Shown here one piece after another: positions 31,155 through 41,658 of a stretch of 64,000 nt of DNA. The stretch is from positions 5,581-69,580 of the forward strand of contig FLMG01000261.1 in the NCBI GenBank assembly GCA_900088475.1, given 5' to 3'. Origin of the DNA: Hyphochytrium catenoides (lineage: Eukaryota; Sar; Hyphochytriomycetes; Hyphochytriales; Hyphochytriaceae). The position numbers and the translations under genes are program-made. The notes below the pieces were generated by a model. The model searched no databases and was not told the origin of the DNA. It saw nothing but the letters and a program-made list of their open reading frames with translations. The stretch's first letter is position 1. The number at the start of each line of letters is the position of its first letter.

Positions 31155-34008
31155 CTATCCCTTGACGCCATATTCTTGATTATAGTGCTCATACTGCGAG
31201 AGCGAGGCCGGTGCAACGCTTGGTCTAATGCGTTGTAAGGAGAGAGAAAAGTCTTGACGGGAAATTGGGCGCAGATCCTCGACTCTGACGCTCTGAATGT
31301 CTTTCACCTCGCGCACAGGCCCCAGGGCGGCATCGCGGCACAAAGCTTTCAGATCACTGCCAGAGAAACTGAAGATCGAGTATTAGAACGCCAGCGTCAC
31401 GGGATGTGCAAGGGCAGGTTATGAGCTCGAGAGAGAGAACTGTTCAGGTCCCAACTTTCTTAGCTGTATACTTGCTTTATAAGCTGCACTCACCCTTCTG
31501 TCTGCTTCAGAAGCCACTTCATACTTAGAGATTTTAGGTCTCTGTGAGGAAGAATTTTCTCGATAAGCGCTTGCCTTGCAGCCTCGTCAGGAAGGGGAAC
31601 TAGTCACGTTAACGCCAACAAAGAGAGATGCGTTAGCCAACAGCAAGCAAGTACTGCCAGAGCGCTAATTCAGAAAAAAATAAGAAAGCAAGCACATCTA
31701 AAAGACTTACAACTAGCGTCATTTGCAGCAGAGGGGAAGAGAGGAAGAGCCAGCCTCCTCGAGAGCAGGAGAAAGAGCGAAAATGCAAGTTGGGCAACAA
31801 GAAGCACTGAGCTTAGGTGCCGACTCACTATAAACTCGCGTAGAGAGCCTTCTTAACACGGCGGGATCAAGCTCCCAGGGTCTATTGGTTGCTCCCAGGA
31901 CCAGCACTCGCTCCTATGGATAGCCATTAGCAAGAAAAGCGAGGTGTAGGGAAGAGAAGCCCATACACACAGAGGCAATACGCTTGTTTGATATCTACGG
32001 CTACTATGAAAGGGGACTGGAACGGATGGCAAATTAAGAAGAGCAATCAACCAGCAGACATGGATAGCAATTGACAGCGCGTCCCTACCTCGCCATTTGT
32101 TCCTACACCATCCAGCTGTACTAGGAACTATGGGCAGAACAGTGAGGGGCATTAGATTCAGCCAGCGAACGAGAAGCGGTTATTCACCCAACGGACCAGA
32201 AGTCGGGACACAATGGAACCTTAGGGACCAGAGTGGCCGGTAGATGGACAGGCACATAGACTTGAAGATACATGCTTACCTCAGTCTTTATTCTCCTGCT
32301 AGCTCCGTCTTCTCCTTCACTTCTGGCAGACAAAAGAGCATCAATCTCATCGATGAAGATTACGGCTGGTTGGAGCTCACGGGCCAGCTCAAAAAGAGCG
32401 CGTACTAGCTTCTCCCCCTCGCCAACCCACTTGGAGGTTATAGATGACGCAGATATGCTATAGGAGCGTAACAACCCCATGAGCATGACAGTATTAGCAT
32501 AAAACACTGGCAGTGCAGTGCAAGAATCTTCTGACCTGAAGAAGGTGGCTTGGGCTTGTGAGGCAATGGCCTTCGCCAAGTGGGTCTTTCCTGGAAGAAT
32601 AAGAGGATGAGCATTGGGGACAATGAAAGACGCGTCATAGAAATGAAAGTGAAGGCGGAGGTGGAGCGCTATTCCAGGGCAACCGTAAGGTCAGTTGCCT
32701 AAGAAACATGAGAATAGGCTACGAGAGAGAACGGACTGCAGCAAATGCATATTCTGTGAACATTCAGCAACCAGAGAGGATGTGAAGTATGGACCTGTGC
32801 CTGGAGGACCGAAGAAAAGCACGCCCTTAGGAGGCGCCCGTAAACCCGTAAAGATATCAGGCCGGAGCATTGGCAGGATGACAGCTTCCTGTTGACCACA
32901 CACAGACAGCTATCAGCCACATGCAACTCGTCAAGAGGCTCATGAGCTTTGCAGTCGAATGGCGAAGGAAACTAGCATATTTACCAGATAGGCAAGGAAA
33001 AATCTAAGTGTATGTTTCCCAGGTCTTACCTTCACGATCTGCTTGGCTACCTCTAGACCCGCCACATCCTCCCAGGCCACTCCTGGAGAGGAGTCCAGGA
33101 CTTCGTCAAGGATTCGGTGCTTCAGCTCGGCGTCCGCGGTTAACCTTCGTTGAGAGGAAGAGGATGGAGCCAAGTGTGTCCTCCTGTCCTGCAGCCTTTG
33201 AAGGCTTACAGGCTGCATGGGAGGCGGAGCACGCACAGTATCGGCGCGGCACATCTAGACAAGGTTGGAAAGCGCATAAATGCAGTGGAAAGGAAGTGAC
33301 TGAGAAACAATAATGCTGGACGACTTCGCGGGCAGACGGTTATCATAGGAAGCTTCATATAGACGGAAAGGCAAGAGAAGGGAGAGTCAAAAGTCGAAGG
33401 GCTTCTCGGTTCTATAGAGAGGGGAATGGGATCGCGGAGCTCATTACCTTCCGCAAGATCTCTGCTCGCGTTAAGTACTCGTCCGCCTTTCTTCTCAGCG
33501 CTGTTTGGATTCTGGGCTCTCTTTGGTCTGGAACGGCCAGAAAGTCGAGATTGGTTGACATAGCAGTGAAGAGGAAGAGACAAGGCATTAGTTCAGGATC
33601 AAAAGCCGCAATCGGCGAGAGACGGAGAGGAGGCCCCGAGAGAGGAGAGACGGGGAGAGGGAGTAAGAGAGAGAGCAAGAGGACGAGGAAGAGAGCGAGA
33701 GACGTAGGGTTACCTTTCAGCTCCTGCAGCAGAAGCTCCGTTGCCTCCATGTACAGGCCCACGGCCCGCTGCAGCTCTCCCTTCGTGTCTGCTTCCACAG
33801 CCTTCAGTGCCACTGACTGGGCTGCGGAAAGATGCTGGGATGGCCGGCGAATCATAATTCTTCCGCCCTCTCTGGGCTTCGATATACTTGGACGCCTTCT
33901 TCTACTTCTCTCTCCTTCTCTGCTCCGCTCTCTTTCTCTCTCTCTTCTCCCAGCTCTCCCAGGTGGGGAGGGCGGGGCTTTCCGCGCAACTCTTCTAACT
34001 TCACACAT
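31155..34008 (-). CDS. Spastin-type MIT-AAA microtubule-severing ATPase
   Basis: Exons with agreeing phases: 34008-33714, 33527-33448, 33254-33030, 32888-32795, about 32594-32536, about 32460-32280, a short exon near 32130-32089 ([13 protein letters not shown]), about 31914-31832, about 31612-31494 and 31368-31155 (stop TAG). The first two exons hold an MIT domain ([17 protein letters not shown] joined to [19 protein letters not shown]). The AAA core has Walker A GPPGTGKT split across an intron, the pore loop in [11 protein letters not shown], Walker B VIFIDEID, sensor 1 GATNRP, and the spastin-like C terminus ([20 protein letters not shown], then [15 protein letters not shown]). Spastin cuts microtubules and works with ESCRT-III at membranes. 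The N terminus is Arg-rich; a second possible start is [11 protein letters not shown] see no hydrophobic hairpin. The gene is divergent from METTL4 across the sequence gap. Confidence 0.95.
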
Positions 34009-34515
34009 TCAACGTCAATGAATAGTCGTCTCTATCTCCTTGTACTGGGTGGGCCTCTGCAGCTTCATGAGTAATTATGAATGATGAGCGCATTCTGCCC
34101 GTTCCCTGATGGATTGTCCGCTTATAAAGAGCAGTGGTGGAGAAGAGAGAGAGGGACTGGGGTGGAGAAGAGGAGATAGAAGACAGACAGAGACTTAGAA
34201 GGGCAGGGTCAAAGTAAATCTAGAGAGGAACTGATGAAAGAACTGCCACGGAGAAGGATGGAAGAAGGACCGACAAACTCTCGGAGCGACATGAAACTTT
34301 TGGTGGGAAGTTGAGGAGGAAAGGAAAGGGAAGAGGCGAGCAGGAGCGGAATGGAGAAAGAAGAGAAGCCAAGAACTGACCTTGAAGAGTAAAGAGACAG
34401 AGAAGTAGTAGTGGAGAAAGGAGGAGTGTCAAAGAGGTCGGACGCGCGGGAAGCACTCAATCGGAGCAAGAAGACCGACAGTAAGTGTATCATCGGATGC
34501 TGCTGCCAACAAGTG

Positions 34516-34551
<36 letters not shown>
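34516..34551. repeat. (GA)n tract at gap edge
   Basis: GA repeat that is cut off by the N run, so its real length is unknown. It is CT on the spastin sense strand, about 510 bp upstream of its ATG. Confidence 0.97.
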
Positions 34552-35504
34552 NNNNNNNNNNNNNNNNNNNNNNNNNNNNNNNNNNNNNNNNNNNNNNNNN
34601 NNNNNNNNNNNNNNNNNNNNNNNNNNNNNNNNNNNNNNNNNNNNNNNNNNNNNNNNNNNNNNNNNNNNNNNNNNNNNNNNNNNNNNNNNNNNNNNNNNNN
34701 NNNNNNNNNNNNNNNNNNNNNNNNNNNNNNNNNNNNNNNNNNNNNNNNNNNNNNNNNNNNNNNNNNNNNNNNNNNNNNNNNNNNNNNNNNNNNNNNNNNN
34801 NNNNNNNNNNNNNNNNNNNNNNNNNNNNNNNNNNNNNNNNNNNNNNNNNNNNNNNNNNNNNNNNNNNNNNNNNNNNNNNNNNNNNNNNNNNNNNNNNNNN
34901 NNNNNNNNNNNNNNNNNNNNNNNNNNNNNNNNNNNNNNNNNNNNNNNNNNNNNNNNNNNNNNNNNNNNNNNNNNNNNNNNNNNNNNNNNNNNNNNNNNNN
35001 NNNNNNNNNNNNNNNNNNNNNNNNNNNNNNNNNNNNNNNNNNNNNNNNNNNNNNNNNNNNNNNNNNNNNNNNNNNNNNNNNNNNNNNNNNNNNNNNNNNN
35101 NNNNNNNNNNNNNNNNNNNNNNNNNNNNNNNNNNNNNNNNNNNNNNNNNNNNNNNNNNNNNNNNNNNNNNNNNNNNNNNNNNNNNNNNNNNNNNNNNNNN
35201 NNNNNNNNNNNNNNNNNNNNNNNNNNNNNNNNNNNNNNNNNNNNNNNNNNNNNNNNNNNNNNNNNNNNNNNNNNNNNNNNNNNNNNNNNNNNNNNNNNNN
35301 NNNNNNNNNNNNNNNNNNNNNNNNNNNNNNNNNNNNNNNNNNNNNNNNNNNNNNNNNNNNNNNNNNNNNNNNNNNNNNNNNNNNNNNNNNNNNNNNNNNN
35401 NNNNNNNNNNNNNNNNNNNNNNNNNNNNNNNNNNNNNNNNNNNNNNNNNNNNNNNNNNNNNNNNNNNNNNNNNNNNNNNNNNNNNNNNNNNNNNNNNNNN
35501 NNNN
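34552..35504. other. Assembly gap (953 N)
   Basis: Run of N immediately after a GA repeat, which suggests that assembly failed in low-complexity sequence. Confidence 1.
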
Positions 35505-35863
35505 TCAGCAGCTGGTACCAGCGCCACAGGGTGAGACCCGACTCGTGTCATAGAGTCACAAGACCGTACATCACTGGGTCATCATCATCGACGGGACAGC
35601 GCACGAACAGGAAGAGGAAGCGAGCAGGACTAGCTGAGAATGAGAGACAGGATGAGACCAAGGGAACTAAAGATTCAACGGGGAGCCAGGGCCGGAGGGA
35701 AGAGACGCACCTTTATCGAGGAGAGGAGGAAAGAGAGATTCACTCACTTTGTCAAGCTGCACTCACTTTACTTGGACGACAGCTTCCCTCTGCTGCCTTC
35801 AGCTGGTCAAAGAAGAAGGCCACAGTCTCCTCTTCTTCTATTCTCCCATCAGCAAAGGAGACG

Positions 35864-37039
35864 ATGGCAGACTTTCCGTTCCTGGAGTATCAGTCACTGG
35901 CCAAGCTAGCTAGAGGCTTTACTCCCTCTTGCAAGGAGTACGAGGAAGAGAGCCAGTCTATCATCAGCATTGATGAGGTCTGTGAGGAGGACATTATGTC
36001 AATCTATGGGAGGGTTGTCCGCTATCATGAGCAAGCAACAGTAGGAGATGAAGCCGAAGGAAGAGGCCAAGAGAGGCAGAAAGACGCACGCGGAAGGGAG
36101 GAGAGAGTTCTCAACTTCACTGCAGGCTTAAAAGCAGTTATTGCAGCAGAGACAGAGTTTCTTTGGTCTGATGTCTTCGATGCCGTCTCAGTTCTACAGA
36201 CACAAGGCCGAAAGTTCTCAGTTATCTCGTTAGACCCGCCTTGGAAGAACAAAAGCGCACAGAGAGGAGAGAAGTATCCGACATTCTCCTGCCGCTCTCT
36301 CCTCTCTCTTCCTCTCAATAAGTTGGCAGAACCTGCGGGTTGTCTTTTCCTCGTCTGGGTGACCAATTATTGGCCCTTTACCAAGTTCGTGAAGGAAGAA
36401 CTCTTCCCTTCTTGGGGCGTCGAATATTTAACGACATGGCTCTGGCTTAAGGTGACAGAGGGAGGAGAGCCTGTGGGGGACCTCTCTTTGTCCTCGTCCT
36501 CTTCTCGGAAGCCTTACGAAAAGCTCCTAGTAGGAATGTCTCCGAGTCAGGTAGCACATGGTAAGCGAGGTGACGCAAAGAGAGAGAGATCGACGGAGAG
36601 AGAGGGGTCCAGTCAAGAGAAAGGTTCGATGGATGCTGTTCAAGGTCTTAGAGACAGGATAATCAGCATGAAGCGGCACATCATTATTAGCTCTCCTCTT
36701 CGGCACTCCTGGAAGCCTCCTATAGACATGTTGTTGCAAGCAAGCCTTCCAACGTCATCCTGTGCCGTCTTATCGTGCACAGAAAATAAAGAGGAGCCAC
36801 TGCTGTCGTCTAAGCTAGAGTTATTTGCCCGTGATCTGAAGCCAGGCTGGACCAGTGTTGGCAATGAAGTCCTGAAGTTTCAGCAGCCGCTTTACTTAGA
36901 GGCTATGCCTCTGACCAAAGAGCCCAAGAAACGAACAGGAAACGAGGACACCTTCCCAGCTCTGACAACCGTGAAAGGTATGTTGTTGAGAGGAGAAGAC
37001 AAAGTAAGAGAGACACCAATAGCTGCAGTAAGAGACTAA
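35864..37039 (+). CDS. METTL4: METTL4-like N6-adenine methyltransferase (MT-A70 family)
   Basis: Uninterrupted 391-residue frame from ATG at 35864 (MADFPFLEYQ) to TAA at 37039. The catalytic DPPW is at about residues 124-127 (FSVISLDPPWKNKSA). Further METTL4 signatures follow: CLFLVWVTN, FVKEELFPSWGVEYLTTWLWLK, KPYEKLLVG, LELFARDLKPGWTSVGNEVL. Known METTL4 proteins methylate adenines, for example in U2 snRNA; DNA 6mA activity has been claimed in some lineages. The order and the PGWTSVGNEVL block separate it from METTL3/14. The frame is open further upstream to the gap edge, so a longer N terminus is possible. A Ser/Lys-rich insert lies at about residues 210-265. Convergent with the EF-hand gene. 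Confidence 0.93.
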   Translation: MADFPFLEYQSLAKLARGFTPSCKEYEEESQSIISIDEVCEEDIMSIYGRVVRYHEQATVGDEAEGRGQERQKDARGREERVLNFTAGLKAVIAAETEFLWSDVFDAVSVLQTQGRKFSVISLDPPWKNKSAQRGEKYPTFSCRSLLSLPLNKLAEPAGCLFLVWVTNYWPFTKFVKEELFPSWGVEYLTTWLWLKVTEGGEPVGDLSLSSSSSRKPYEKLLVGMSPSQVAHGKRGDAKRERSTEREGSSQEKGSMDAVQGLRDRIISMKRHIIISSPLRHSWKPPIDMLLQASLPTSSCAVLSCTENKEEPLLSSKLELFARDLKPGWTSVGNEVLKFQQPLYLEAMPLTKEPKKRTGNEDTFPALTTVKGMLLRGEDKVRETPIAAVRD

Positions 37040-37188
37040 GACGACCTCACTATCCGCCATACGAGGGAGAAGTCAGGAACTACCTTTTTACAATATTTCA
37101 ATCTATTATATAGAGTAGAAAGCAGTCACAAGGGGCTATACATGCGTGCTTGCACCGAGGAGTTTGCTAGAAGTTACTGAGCGTGGCA

Positions 37189-39288
37189 CTAGAGGACAGA
37201 AACCTGTTGATAAGAAGGAGACCCTGAAGCTAGGCGGACCACCCGATGAGGAGGGCGAACATCCGTCTCTACATCTTGGCGAAGGCAGCTGTCCTTTTCT
37301 TCCTCCATTGACTTGGTGTCGGCATCATTCCTTTGATCATCCCGAAGAGTAAGGCACGACTTAAAGAGGGAAGAGTCATATGTTCGAGTAGCTGCACGTT
37401 TCCCTTGTGAGAATATAGGGCCGCAAAGGCCAGCACCGTCCTTAGCCTCACCATCAAAGCGACTGAAGGCCCTCTGCACTTCTGAGACAGAGAAAGAGTC
37501 GTGGCCCTCAAGCCCCGACAGGTGAAGCAACTCTTTAAAGTCTTCTTCTCCCAAGGGCACCCCTGCATTCGCAAGAGCCAACTTTAGCGTATCGGCACCA
37601 ACACAACCCGAGTTTCCGGACATTCTCTGCAACGCAGGCAAGATACTCTCTCTAACCGTTTTGATCTTGTCCACCACTTTGGAGCGCACAATAGACCCCT
37701 GCAGCTGAACACTTGTGCTCGGCAACGGGCGAGGAAGGGCAGAAGAGCCTGCCCCGCGAGTGGCAGGTTCCGGAGCAAAAAGGGAAGAACGTTGGAAGTG
37801 TACGGGGACCCTCCTCCTTTGGGGACTATTCTCTCTCACCCCTCCACCTCTAAATCGGCGTAAGTGCCAATCTATTGTTTTGTCTATGAGTTGTCTATAG
37901 TTGACTCTCTCATTCTCGCTCGTGCCTACATACTGTACGAGAAGAGAGAACTCACTCTCCTGCAGTGGACATTGCAACCTCTCGAGAGCTTCCCGGACCT
38001 GAAGGGGCCCAAGAAGCCCTGTCCCATCTCTGTCAAACCAGTGAAAAAACAACAAAGCATCCGGACACCTAGGAGGCTGAAGAGCTTGGAAGACTCTTTC
38101 CAAGACGTCTGCTTGGAGTTCTAACTGCTTCGCAGGAGAGAGCTGGGAGGAGAATATGCGGTCAGCAAACGTTGTTATCTGAATGAGTCCCGTTTTTCCT
38201 TTGTCATGCTCCTGCATCAGAGCCCAAAGTTCATCTCTGCTCCAGCTGGAGCCCAGCACGAGCAGTGCACGGTAGAGCTGCTCGTACGTGATATGGCCAT
38301 CGTGGTCACTATCCCAGTTTCTCAGCACAGCCCGAAGCCGAGATGGATTAGAATGGACAGTACTTCGCAGCTTCTGCTCTGCGTCCTTCCGTAACTTGTC
38401 CTGTCTAGCTGCAGCTGCCCGTGGAGAAAGGTTTCCGTTTCCTCCGATGCTATGTTGATCCAGCTGCATTAGCCCACCAGCGCTCCATCCCATGGGTGGG
38501 GTCGGAGGTTGAGGCTTTATCCCCTCTTTGTCAAGATTGATGCCAGAAGGTGAGCTTTGCGTGCTCTGCCTCGCATTGTTGCCGGTGTGATACCGATTCG
38601 AAGCCTGTTTGGTCTCCTTTCTTGTATGGGAAGCACAGGGACCAGGAGTCAATGAGTCTTGCAAGCAGAGCTGGGAGGCCAGATGCCGTAGAGGATGTAC
38701 AGTATGGAGCTTGGAACTTGCGTGCCCAGGATCCTGGGAAGAAGACGACGCAAAAGACGTAAGACGCGCCGAGAACTCTGCCTGGTCCACAGGCCCTTCC
38801 TCCTCAGCTCCGCACGAAGCCATGAGAGCGGCAACGTCGTTCTCGCTATATGGGGGGCAGAGGAGAGAAATTAGAGCAGACTTAAGCTGCTTCTTTTCTA
38901 CTATACCACTCTTGGCCACTGCTCTAAACAGATCAGAGAGTGATGAAGTGTGATCTTCTAGGCGCTGAAATAACGACCGGCAGAGGTCATTTGGGCTTGA
39001 AGTCTCTGGTTTACTAGCTGATCTTAAGGCTTTTTGCAGCGATTGATGCTCAGCCAAAAGCATGCGACGGAGGTCAGCGGTAAAAGTTCTGATCGCTGAG
39101 CTGTGATCGTGCCTCAGGTGTTGCTGAACGGTGATCAAGTGGCTCGTAGAAGGCTGTGCACTCTCTTTTAGAGCTTGCATTCTCTCAGTGAGGGTGGGGA
39201 TACGTTCAAGAGCCTCTAGAACGCTTCTCAAGTCCTGCGCTATAGCCGCCATCTCGGAAGTGGTAGCCTTCCCATTCATCGTACTCAT
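37189..39288 (-). CDS. EF-hand calcium-binding protein, 699 aa
   Basis: Single uninterrupted frame, first ATG at 39288 (MSTMNGKATT), stop TAG at 37191-37189. Residues 1-120 are helical and may form a coiled coil. A first EF-like pair follows (LFRAVAKSGIVEKKQLKSAL), then a Ser/Pro-rich linker. The clearest calcium loop is DSDHDGHITYEQ (about residues 350-361). A degenerate loop (HDKGKTGLIQITTF) and a third (FDRDGTGLLGPLQV) follow, and a last helix pair lies near the C terminus (LSGLEGHDSFSVSEVQRAFS). Several paired EF-hands in a long protein resemble EF-hand proteins of the axoneme (EFCAB6-like), but the assignment is only by general shape. The absence of introns contrasts with most neighbours. 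Confidence 0.85.
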   Translation of the reverse strand: MSTMNGKATTSEMAAIAQDLRSVLEALERIPTLTERMQALKESAQPSTSHLITVQQHLRHDHSSAIRTFTADLRRMLLAEHQSLQKALRSASKPETSSPNDLCRSLFQRLEDHTSSLSDLFRAVAKSGIVEKKQLKSALISLLCPPYSENDVAALMASCGAEEEGPVDQAEFSARLTSFASSSSQDPGHASSKLHTVHPLRHLASQLCLQDSLTPGPCASHTRKETKQASNRYHTGNNARQSTQSSPSGINLDKEGIKPQPPTPPMGWSAGGLMQLDQHSIGGNGNLSPRAAAARQDKLRKDAEQKLRSTVHSNPSRLRAVLRNWDSDHDGHITYEQLYRALLVLGSSWSRDELWALMQEHDKGKTGLIQITTFADRIFSSQLSPAKQLELQADVLERVFQALQPPRCPDALLFFHWFDRDGTGLLGPLQVREALERLQCPLQESEFSLLVQYVGTSENERVNYRQLIDKTIDWHLRRFRGGGVRENSPQRRRVPVHFQRSSLFAPEPATRGAGSSALPRPLPSTSVQLQGSIVRSKVVDKIKTVRESILPALQRMSGNSGCVGADTLKLALANAGVPLGEEDFKELLHLSGLEGHDSFSVSEVQRAFSRFDGEAKDGAGLCGPIFSQGKRAATRTYDSSLFKSCLTLRDDQRNDADTKSMEEEKDSCLRQDVETDVRPPHRVVRLASGSPSYQQVSVL

Positions 39289-40035
39289 CCTGTGTAACGC
39301 TGCTCGATGAGGTTTCACAGCAAAGATGATAGACTGTCGCACTTCCACTAACAGTGGCTTTCGGGCTTCCTATGATAACATACCAGGCCCTGAGGACAGC
39401 GCTGCAGAAAGATATCAGGCCCCTTTCTTATCCCTTAAGTGTGATGAGCTCATCACGGCCAGCTATTTAGAGCACTAGCGAGGATCCGAGGACTTCAGCT
39501 GAGACGACACTGGCTCCGCCACCTATGACATGACGCCGCCCACACTGCGTTAACGAGTACCGCGATTGCGTCTGCTTACCGACTTTATGGCGATGCTTCC
39601 ATCCGCGGCTCAGGGGTTTAAAAGGCGCTAAGCGGCTGTCTTTCTTCATCTATGGCGTGTACATCTGGGAAGCAGCTGAGCGAATGCCGTCAAACGCCGA
39701 CTTCCAGGCATTTTCAGAAAAGTGCAGACCGTTACAAAATCAATAATAGCAAGGGAGGGCAATCGATATGATGATTATCATCAGACTGAACAGTGTGGTT
39801 ATCAGGGAGCTCGATGCTCCCTTCTAGTTGAGGGTTGGGAACTGTGAAAGTCCGCTATTGAGGGCCGTGGAGTCCAAGCTAACGAAACACGTAACCTGCG
39901 GGAATGCGGAGTTTCTGGGATCCCAAGGGTGCGAGAAAGTACACAGACTCCCTTTCCCTCAAGGTGAGCAACCCTCTTTCGTCTTTCCTCGCCTTTTCTC
40001 TCTCTCTCTCTTCTCTCTCTCTCTCTTTCTTTCTT

Positions 40036-40075
<40 letters not shown>

Positions 40076-40439
40076 CTCTCTCTCTCTCCCCAGTTTTGTG
40101 TTCGCATCTTCATTATCGGCAGAGGCGTCAGCTAGTCTCTCCCGACAACTAGTTCTATCATCAGAGCGGCAGTTGTTATAGAAGCTCATAACAGCTCTTT
40201 CACCCTGCCAGTCTGTCAACTGCATTAGCTCTCTTATTGGATGGGTCAGTCCTCCGGGAGAGAACTTGAGTGCAAGAGGTGCAGACAACATTAAAGAAAG
40301 AAGCAACTATCGGGTTTTGCTTTTGGACTGTAGGCCCTTTGGACAGCCCTTCCACTTCTTAGCGCTGCCGGACAGCTGTCAGAAGACCGAGTAGCCGGTG
40401 CGCCCACAAGGCCACCTCTGGGCAGAAGTGTAGAGCATT
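39289..40439. other. Divergent interval EF-hand/Rab5
   Basis: About 1.15 kb without a supported gene. A CT tract at 39999-40092 lies on the Rab5 side. Open frames through the tract are low-complexity (SLSL or RERE) artefacts. Confidence 0.65.
39999..40092. repeat. (CT)n microsatellite tract
   Basis: Imperfect CT tract on the Rab5 sense strand, about 350-440 bp upstream of its ATG. Confidence 0.97.
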
Positions 40440-41368
40440 ATGGCCGCCAGCAAAGTTTGCCATTTCAAGCTCGTCCTCCTTGGGGACACCGCTGTTGGCA
40501 AGTCATGTCTGGTGGTTAGGTTCGTCAGAGATGAGTTCTTTGAGTTTCAGGAACCTACGATAGGAGGTAAGCGATGAATAGTAGCTGGCTTTAATCCCTT
40601 CTAAGAGTAACAAAGAAGAATCCTGAGAGCTTCTCTTTGTGACCAGCTGCATTCTTGACTCAGACCGTGAGTCTGGACGATGCGACCGTGAAGTTTGAGA
40701 TATGGGACACTGCCGGCCAAGGTCAGTACGTTGGTGAGAATGGCTGGCATTATGATAGCTCTTTGTGACACCGTCTTCAATCTGTATATTGTTAGAGCGC
40801 TATCGCAGTCTGGCGCCAATGTACTATCGAGGGGCTGCTGCGGCAATCGTGGTGTATGACATCACTAACAAGGTAATGCATTCCCCCTTCCTGTCCTACC
40901 TGTGCTCTTCGAACTTTCTTGGCTTATAGGGTGATAGATACACTCACTCTTATGTTGCTCGCTTAGGACTCTTTCCAGGGTGCGAAGTCATGGGTCAAGG
41001 AGCTGCAGCGGCGCGGAGACCCCAATGTCGTGATCGCACTCGCCGGTAATAAGGCGGATCTTGTGTCAAGGCGGAAGGTAGAATTTGAAGAGGCACATAG
41101 CTATGCGGAGGAAAATGGCATCCTTCATTTTGAGACCTCAGCCAAGACAGCAGATAACGTGAAGAAGCTCTTTGTTGCAATAGGTAGGCCTGTCGAGCTT
41201 CCCAACTGACCATACTCGCTCCCCACCTCAGGACCAGGCCGCGTGATGCAACTGACATAACTCTTGATGTCTGCAGCGGAGAAGCTTCCCAAGAACCCTC
41301 CTCAGCCTGAAAGAGAGGCGTTTCCTATAACTCCCGCAGCTCAGCCCAAGAAAAGCTCCTGTTGCTAG
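40440..41368 (+). CDS. RAB5: Rab5 small GTPase
   Basis: Five exons with agreeing phases: 40440-40566, 40647-40721, 40796-40872, 40967-41183 and 41277-41368, giving 195 residues. All GTPase motifs are present: GDTAVGKS (residues 15-22), the switch I region [38 protein letters not shown] and ETSAKT. The AAFLTQ and [16 protein letters not shown] stretches are typical of Rab5. The C terminus ends SSCC, a double geranylgeranylation site. Rab5 drives early-endosome fusion. Ala-18 sits where many Rab5 proteins have Ser/Ala in the P-loop, so there is no loss of function. The gene ends about 290 bp from the dynein stop codon (convergent). Confidence 0.97.
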
Positions 41369-41658
41369 CCTTGCCGCAGATGCCAAGTCCAATGGTTTTC
41401 CCCTGAACCCCTCGTTGTGCAGTTTGCGGAGCCTTAGTGGTAACAATACGAAAGAAGCTGCGAAGGAGTAAGGAGAACAGCAGCCTGCTGTCGCTGCGCA
41501 CTTCCTTTGTCTCTTAGCCCATTTTGTTGATACTTTGGCTTTCGTGGTGCAGGGGATAGAGAAGGAGGGTGGGGCTACAATGTAAATGAATGCGTTAAGT
41601 GTTACCTTCGAAGACTATTTTACATTCTGCCTATTTCTGCCCGTCTCTCCTTCATAGA

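Larger units (their letters stand above)
34009..35863. other. Divergent interval spastin/METTL4, mostly gap
   Basis: Holds the 5' flank of spastin, a GA tract that runs into the N gap, the gap, and about 360 bp before the METTL4 ATG. Apparent open frames spanning the gap are not evidence of coding sequence. Confidence 0.7.

Noticed and set aside
34411-35553. Long open frames spanning the N gap on both strands
   Set aside because: They consist almost wholly of unknown residues from the 953-N run and carry no sequence evidence.
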